NCBI GenBank assembly: GCA_948614045.1 | Contig: CAPFSK010000003.1 | Span: 1-64,000 of the forward strand | DNA: 64,000 bases | Source: an uncultured Candidatus Saccharibacteria bacterium | GTDB taxonomy: Bacteria > Patescibacteriota > Saccharimonadia > Saccharimonadales > Saccharimonadaceae | Direction of reading: 5' to 3' | Part shown: positions 60,611-64,000 of the stretch, one piece after another | How positions within the stretch are numbered: position 1 is the stretch's first letter | Layout of the letters: every line of letters begins with the position of its first letter | Notes under the pieces: generated by a model | Database searches by the model: none | What the model was told of the DNA's origin: nothing | What the model saw: the letters and a program-made list of their open reading frames with translations, nothing else | Position numbers and translations under genes: made by a program

Positions 60611-61936
60611 TTACTCCAACCCTCGCACCAACTTCTGGTACAAATCCCCCTTTTCCTCGAAATTCTTAAACCGTCCATAACTCGCTGCCGCTGGCGACAA
60701 CAGACAACTTTTACCCCGCGCCGTCCGCTCACGCGCAACCCGCACCGCCTCCTCCATCGTCTCAACCATCACCGCCTTCTCAGCCCCCACCACCATCGCA
60801 ACCACATACCCCGTCTCCGGCATACATACCACATTCCTGACTTTATCGTTCTTCAAAAACTCTACCAACTCCGCCATACTTACATCGCGATCCATTCCGC
60901 CCACAATCACCGTGTCGACATCGCCCAACGCTTTCATTGCCGTCATCGTCGCCTGCGGCACCGTTCCAATCGCATTATCATAATACTTCACCCCACCAAA
61001 CTCCCCTACAAACTCCAATCTGTGTTTCAGCGTCCGGAATTCATTCACACTTTTCGTCGCTTTTCGCATATCCAATCCCAACACTTTCGCCACCCCAAGT
61101 GCAAACATAATGTTCAACAAATTATAATCCCCAACCAACTTCCGCTCATCTCGGCAATCATACACTCTTTCACTCTCAAATTCTACAAAATCCCCAACCT
61201 TTCGCACTGCGCCACGCTTAAACCCCACACCAATATCTCTTCCAGCGCCACTGCATTCTCTCACTTTACGCCGTACCAGCTCCTCATCCGCCCCATACAA
61301 CAACACGTCATCTTCATTTTGCCACTGACAAATATTACATTTCGCCTGCGCATACGCCTCAAACGACCGATAATGGTCCAAATGCTCCGGATAAACATTT
61401 AGTAGCAGCGCAACATTCGGCGACCTTCGCATAAACTCCAATTGATGCGACGACATTTCCAAAACTAATGTCATATCACTCTCAATTTCGTCCACATGTT
61501 CAAATACCGGCGTACCGATATTTCCCAGCAACAAGCTCCGCACATCCTGTCCCCGCAGCACTTCATACACTAGGGAACTAGTCGTACTCTTACCCTTCGT
61601 TCCCGTCACCCCAATCGTCCGCCCCGAAAAAAACTCCAGCAACAATTCCAACTGCGACGTAATTTTCTCCTCAAATTCCGATACATCAACGTCTTTCAGC
61701 GAAATCCCCGGCGACTTCATAATAACATCATAACTATCCAGACCATCCAAATATCCTTCGCCGCACACCAGCTCTACCCTCGCGTCATCAACCTCTACCT
61801 CCTGTCGATCCGCAATCGTGAGTCGTAAATCCGGCAACAATTTCCTAATCAGCTCATAGCTCGACCGCCCCTCGCGACCAAACCCCAAAATCAGAACTTT
61901 TTTCCCCGCGAAAAATCCGCGCAATTTCTCCAGCAT
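60611..61936 (-). CDS. murD: UDP-MurNAc-L-alanine glutamate ligase (MurD/MurD2 type)
   Basis: A 441-aa Mur ligase: Rossmann start VLILGFGREG, ATP loop TGTKGKSTTS, EMSSHQLEF, LNVYPEHLDHY, KHRLEF and YDNAIGT near the C-terminal domain. Follows murL by 1 nt. With MurL present, it is likely the MurD2 kind that adds L-glutamate before epimerisation. Confidence 0.88.
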   Translation of the reverse strand: MLEKLRGFFAGKKVLILGFGREGRSSYELIRKLLPDLRLTIADRQEVEVDDARVELVCGEGYLDGLDSYDVIMKSPGISLKDVDVSEFEEKITSQLELLLEFFSGRTIGVTGTKGKSTTSSLVYEVLRGQDVRSLLLGNIGTPVFEHVDEIESDMTLVLEMSSHQLEFMRRSPNVALLLNVYPEHLDHYRSFEAYAQAKCNICQWQNEDDVLLYGADEELVRRKVRECSGAGRDIGVGFKRGAVRKVGDFVEFESERVYDCRDERKLVGDYNLLNIMFALGVAKVLGLDMRKATKSVNEFRTLKHRLEFVGEFGGVKYYDNAIGTVPQATMTAMKALGDVDTVIVGGMDRDVSMAELVEFLKNDKVRNVVCMPETGYVVAMVVGAEKAVMVETMEEAVRVARERTARGKSCLLSPAAASYGRFKNFEEKGDLYQKLVRGLE

Positions 61937-61937
61937 C

Positions 61938-63377
61938 CTACAGCCCCAATGCCTCCTTCAATTTCTGTTCCTGCTCCGCACTAAGATTATTTTCCGCATT
62001 ATATTCCCGCGTCAAATCCTTGCTCAAATCCGCCAACCCATATTCATCAACATACCGCTTCAGCAATACCGGTAACTTCTCGCTCACATCCATCAACTTT
62101 TTCGCCACCACGCTCACCGCATAATTCACTTCCTCAAACGTCCCGACACAGTCAAATGGCTTCGTCTCTCCATGCCCAGTTAGCTCCTTAAAAATCTCCC
62201 ACATCGACTCTTTTTCATACAAATCTTCATGAAAAATCTCCACCAATTTCTCTCGCTCCAAATACGGACTCAACACCACAAACGCAAACATACACTTCGC
62301 ACAATTATCACACCACTGCCAGTCTGGCCGTTTGCTTCCCACATTGCAACTCTTAAATACTTGATGATACTGCGGCATTTTACTAAACAATTTCGCAATT
62401 TGTAGTTCATTCAAAGGTCTGAGAAAGCTATAATACTGTACTGGCGCCCGCAAATACTTCTTCGCATACGCGCGAAAATCTTGCTCAAATTCAAAACTCT
62501 TTGAATATTGATGATTCACCTTTGCCAAGTCACCGCCCGCACAGCCTTTCGCCAAATCACCGCCACAATCCTGTACACCTTCACACTCTCCACACACATT
62601 CCCCTCATTCGCGCTACTCTCATTCGACACTACTGCATATTTCAGGCCCAGCAAATAACTTACTAAATACGACGTAAACGCCAACATCGTCGAAAACGGT
62701 GTATGTCCATTAAGGAAGCCTTTTTCATTCAACTTCAAAAGTTCCGGATCAATCTTCCTCAAAACTTCCACTACATGTTCATCTGGCACTCCTGCCACTG
62801 CCGCACATGCCCGCGTCACCGGCTTCGGATTTACAATCATCACATAATCTTTATGCGGGTCTACTCCGAGAATCTCCATCGTCACATTTGAGTCCTTACC
62901 GCCACCGATCAAGACCAAGCTCCCCTCCGCATCGTCTTTCACTTCAGCATATTTAAACTCTCTTGCCTCCGGCGCACATTCAATCGTCATGAAGTCATCC
63001 AGCTTTGCTGCAATCCTATTCGTATAAAATAGTTCACCCAGCCCATAGAAATACAACTTCTTCCACCAAACAATCTGCTCCTCATCCAAAACTCCTGGAT
63101 GCACAACCACCTTCGGCGCACAGCTCGCCTTCCAGTAACTCACCAGCTCCACCATCCCGATTTGAAACGCCAAATTCTGCACCACGACGCTATCAATCGA
63201 CTTAAAATCCAAATGCTTCTTCAAAATCTTCACGCACGGCTGAAATTTTGCCAACCCAGAAATCTCAAACTCATATTCCAAATAAATCGCCTGCGCATCT
63301 TCACGCACTTTAAAACTACGATAATGAAATTCAGGATATTTTTCGCGGTATTCGGTAAATTTTGCTTGATTTTTCAT
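61938..63377 (-). CDS. murL: MurL, UDP-MurNAc-L-Ala-L-Glu epimerase
   Basis: A 479-aa protein matching MurL, which converts the terminal L-Glu of the precursor to D-Glu in an ATP-dependent way, replacing MurI. It shows VLIGGGKDSNVTMEIL (PP-loop-like), SNESSANEGNV, NHQYSKSFEFE and a WCDNCAKC cysteine cluster. Between SNESSANEGNV and NHQYSKS there is an extra Cys-rich stretch with two GGDLAK repeats. ATG at 63377 behind GAGG; a longer frame to 63449 is possible. Coupled to murD. Confidence 0.78.
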   Translation of the reverse strand: MKNQAKFTEYREKYPEFHYRSFKVREDAQAIYLEYEFEISGLAKFQPCVKILKKHLDFKSIDSVVVQNLAFQIGMVELVSYWKASCAPKVVVHPGVLDEEQIVWWKKLYFYGLGELFYTNRIAAKLDDFMTIECAPEAREFKYAEVKDDAEGSLVLIGGGKDSNVTMEILGVDPHKDYVMIVNPKPVTRACAAVAGVPDEHVVEVLRKIDPELLKLNEKGFLNGHTPFSTMLAFTSYLVSYLLGLKYAVVSNESSANEGNVCGECEGVQDCGGDLAKGCAGGDLAKVNHQYSKSFEFEQDFRAYAKKYLRAPVQYYSFLRPLNELQIAKLFSKMPQYHQVFKSCNVGSKRPDWQWCDNCAKCMFAFVVLSPYLEREKLVEIFHEDLYEKESMWEIFKELTGHGETKPFDCVGTFEEVNYAVSVVAKKLMDVSEKLPVLLKRYVDEYGLADLSKDLTREYNAENNLSAEQEQKLKEALGL

Positions 63378-63463
63378 AATATTATCCTCAAGGTTAACCT
63401 TTATTTTACCACATTTTACCCCAAAACGGTAGATGTCCACTCGTAGCATGCTATAATAATTAC

Positions 63464-64000
63464 ATGAAATCTACAATTTTAACCGGCATTCGTGCTAATA
63501 GTGAACTTACTCTCGGCAACTTTCTTGGCGCCCTCTTACCGATGGTTCGCCTCGCCAACACTCATAGTACTGATTCACATATTAATATCTTCGTCCCCGA
63601 TCTCCACTCTATTATTTCCACAGTCGACGGGGAACTACAGCAAAACGTCATCAAATCCCTCAAAAACTACCTCGCTGCCGGACTCATCCTTAATCAAAAC
63701 ATTCATTTCTATCGTCAATCGCGCGTTCCTGCCCACTCCGAACTTTGCTGGATCTTAAACTGTGTCGCCAGTATGGGCGAACTAAACCGCATGACTCAGT
63801 ATAAAGACAAAAGCGAGGGCAAGGACAGTGTCAACGTCGGCATTTTCGACTATCCTGTATTAATGGCTGCCGACATCCTACTCTACGATGCGAAATATAT
63901 CCCGGTCGGCGAAGACCAATTCCAGCACCTAGAACTCACTCGCCGTCTCGCCGAACGTTTCAATCGTAAATACAACGAAATTTTTACATTACCAGCCGAA
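63464..64000 (+). CDS. trpS: Tryptophanyl-tRNA synthetase, 5' part
   Basis: First 179 codons of TrpRS, cut by the window end: TGIRANSELTLGNFLGAL (class I signature with TLGN), FVPDLHSI, QSRVPAHSEL, GELNRMTQYKDK, DYPVLMAADILLY and PVGEDQFQHLELTR. The KMSKS part lies outside. Leaderless: TGCTATAAT ends 6 nt before the ATG. Confidence 0.95.
   Translation, partial: MKSTILTGIRANSELTLGNFLGALLPMVRLANTHSTDSHINIFVPDLHSIISTVDGELQQNVIKSLKNYLAAGLILNQNIHFYRQSRVPAHSELCWILNCVASMGELNRMTQYKDKSEGKDSVNVGIFDYPVLMAADILLYDAKYIPVGEDQFQHLELTRRLAERFNRKYNEIFTLPAE

Noticed and set aside
1..64000. CRISPR array or diversity-generating reverse transcriptase
   Set aside because: No regularly spaced repeats and no reverse transcriptase motif (YxDD type) were found in the frames provided; the enzyme, if any, is outside the window.
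1..64000. Recoding of TGA as glycine (Gracilibacteria/SR1 style)
   Set aside because: TGA ends genes at sensible positions, for example at 57975-57977 where it overlaps the next ATG, so the standard code fits.

Overview
The window is a mosaic of two genetic styles. The right part (about 42.2-64 kb, and most of 27-34.6 kb) looks like a Candidate Phyla Radiation genome, most likely Candidatus Saccharibacteria (TM7). It carries der, a PIN-PhoH ATPase, dus, lepB, an HtrA protease, csaA, a MurD-MurL pair, trpS, three tRNAs with encoded CCA, and a long VirB6/TrbL-like membrane protein of the type common in that group. Its promoters are mostly extended -10 boxes (TGNTATAAT), and many genes have the -10 box only 6-7 nt before the ATG, so they are probably leaderless. 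The standard code is used (TGA is a stop). The phylum assignment is an inference from protein style; no rRNA is present.

Left part (1-26.9 kb): a Firmicutes/Clostridia-style integrative element in which nearly every start has a strong Shine-Dalgarno (SD) site and genes overlap by 1-17 nt. From its visible edge it carries a Gabija defence pair (gajA, gajB), two overlapping large serine recombinases, DUF4314, an amidoligase with a gamma-glutamylcyclotransferase, two DUF5049 proteins, a sigma-like zinc protein, a C5-cytosine methyltransferase, a replication-relaxation protein, a TraG/VirD4 coupling ATPase, an MT-A70 adenine methylase and a SprT-like protease. At 18.3-24.8 kb lies a duplicated three-gene module, called here X (soluble), Y (single-pass membrane) and Z (secreted, anchored DUF11-like). 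Each copy is driven by a consensus promoter with a LexA/SOS-box-like palindrome between -35 and -10. Each copy is divergent from a sigma-like gene. The second Z is truncated at a recombination junction.

Middle part (26.9-42.2 kb): intergenic cassettes encoding a hypervariable C-type-lectin-like/FISUMP-like domain, a frameshifted array of helix-turn-helix repeats, a CdiA-type nuclease, the two-gene VirB6-like cluster, a second Firmicutes-style patch (lipoprotein, CFI-box protein, tyrosine recombinase with inverted repeats), and a complete IS66 element with a perfect 8-bp target duplication.

Right part: tRNA-Glu, a polyprenyl-type glycosyltransferase with a large membrane partner, der, phoH, dus, a phosphoesterase, lepB, htrA, another hypervariable cassette, csaA, tRNA-Gln with a structured RNA upstream, a NUDIX hydrolase, a single-chain AAA-DUF4435 protein (PARIS-like), a Fic/VbhA toxin-antitoxin operon, tRNA-Ala, a DUF4352 protein with a hairpin leader, murD, murL and the start of trpS. 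I found no CRISPR array, reverse transcriptase or relaxase. A chimeric assembly at the style boundaries cannot be excluded from sequence alone.
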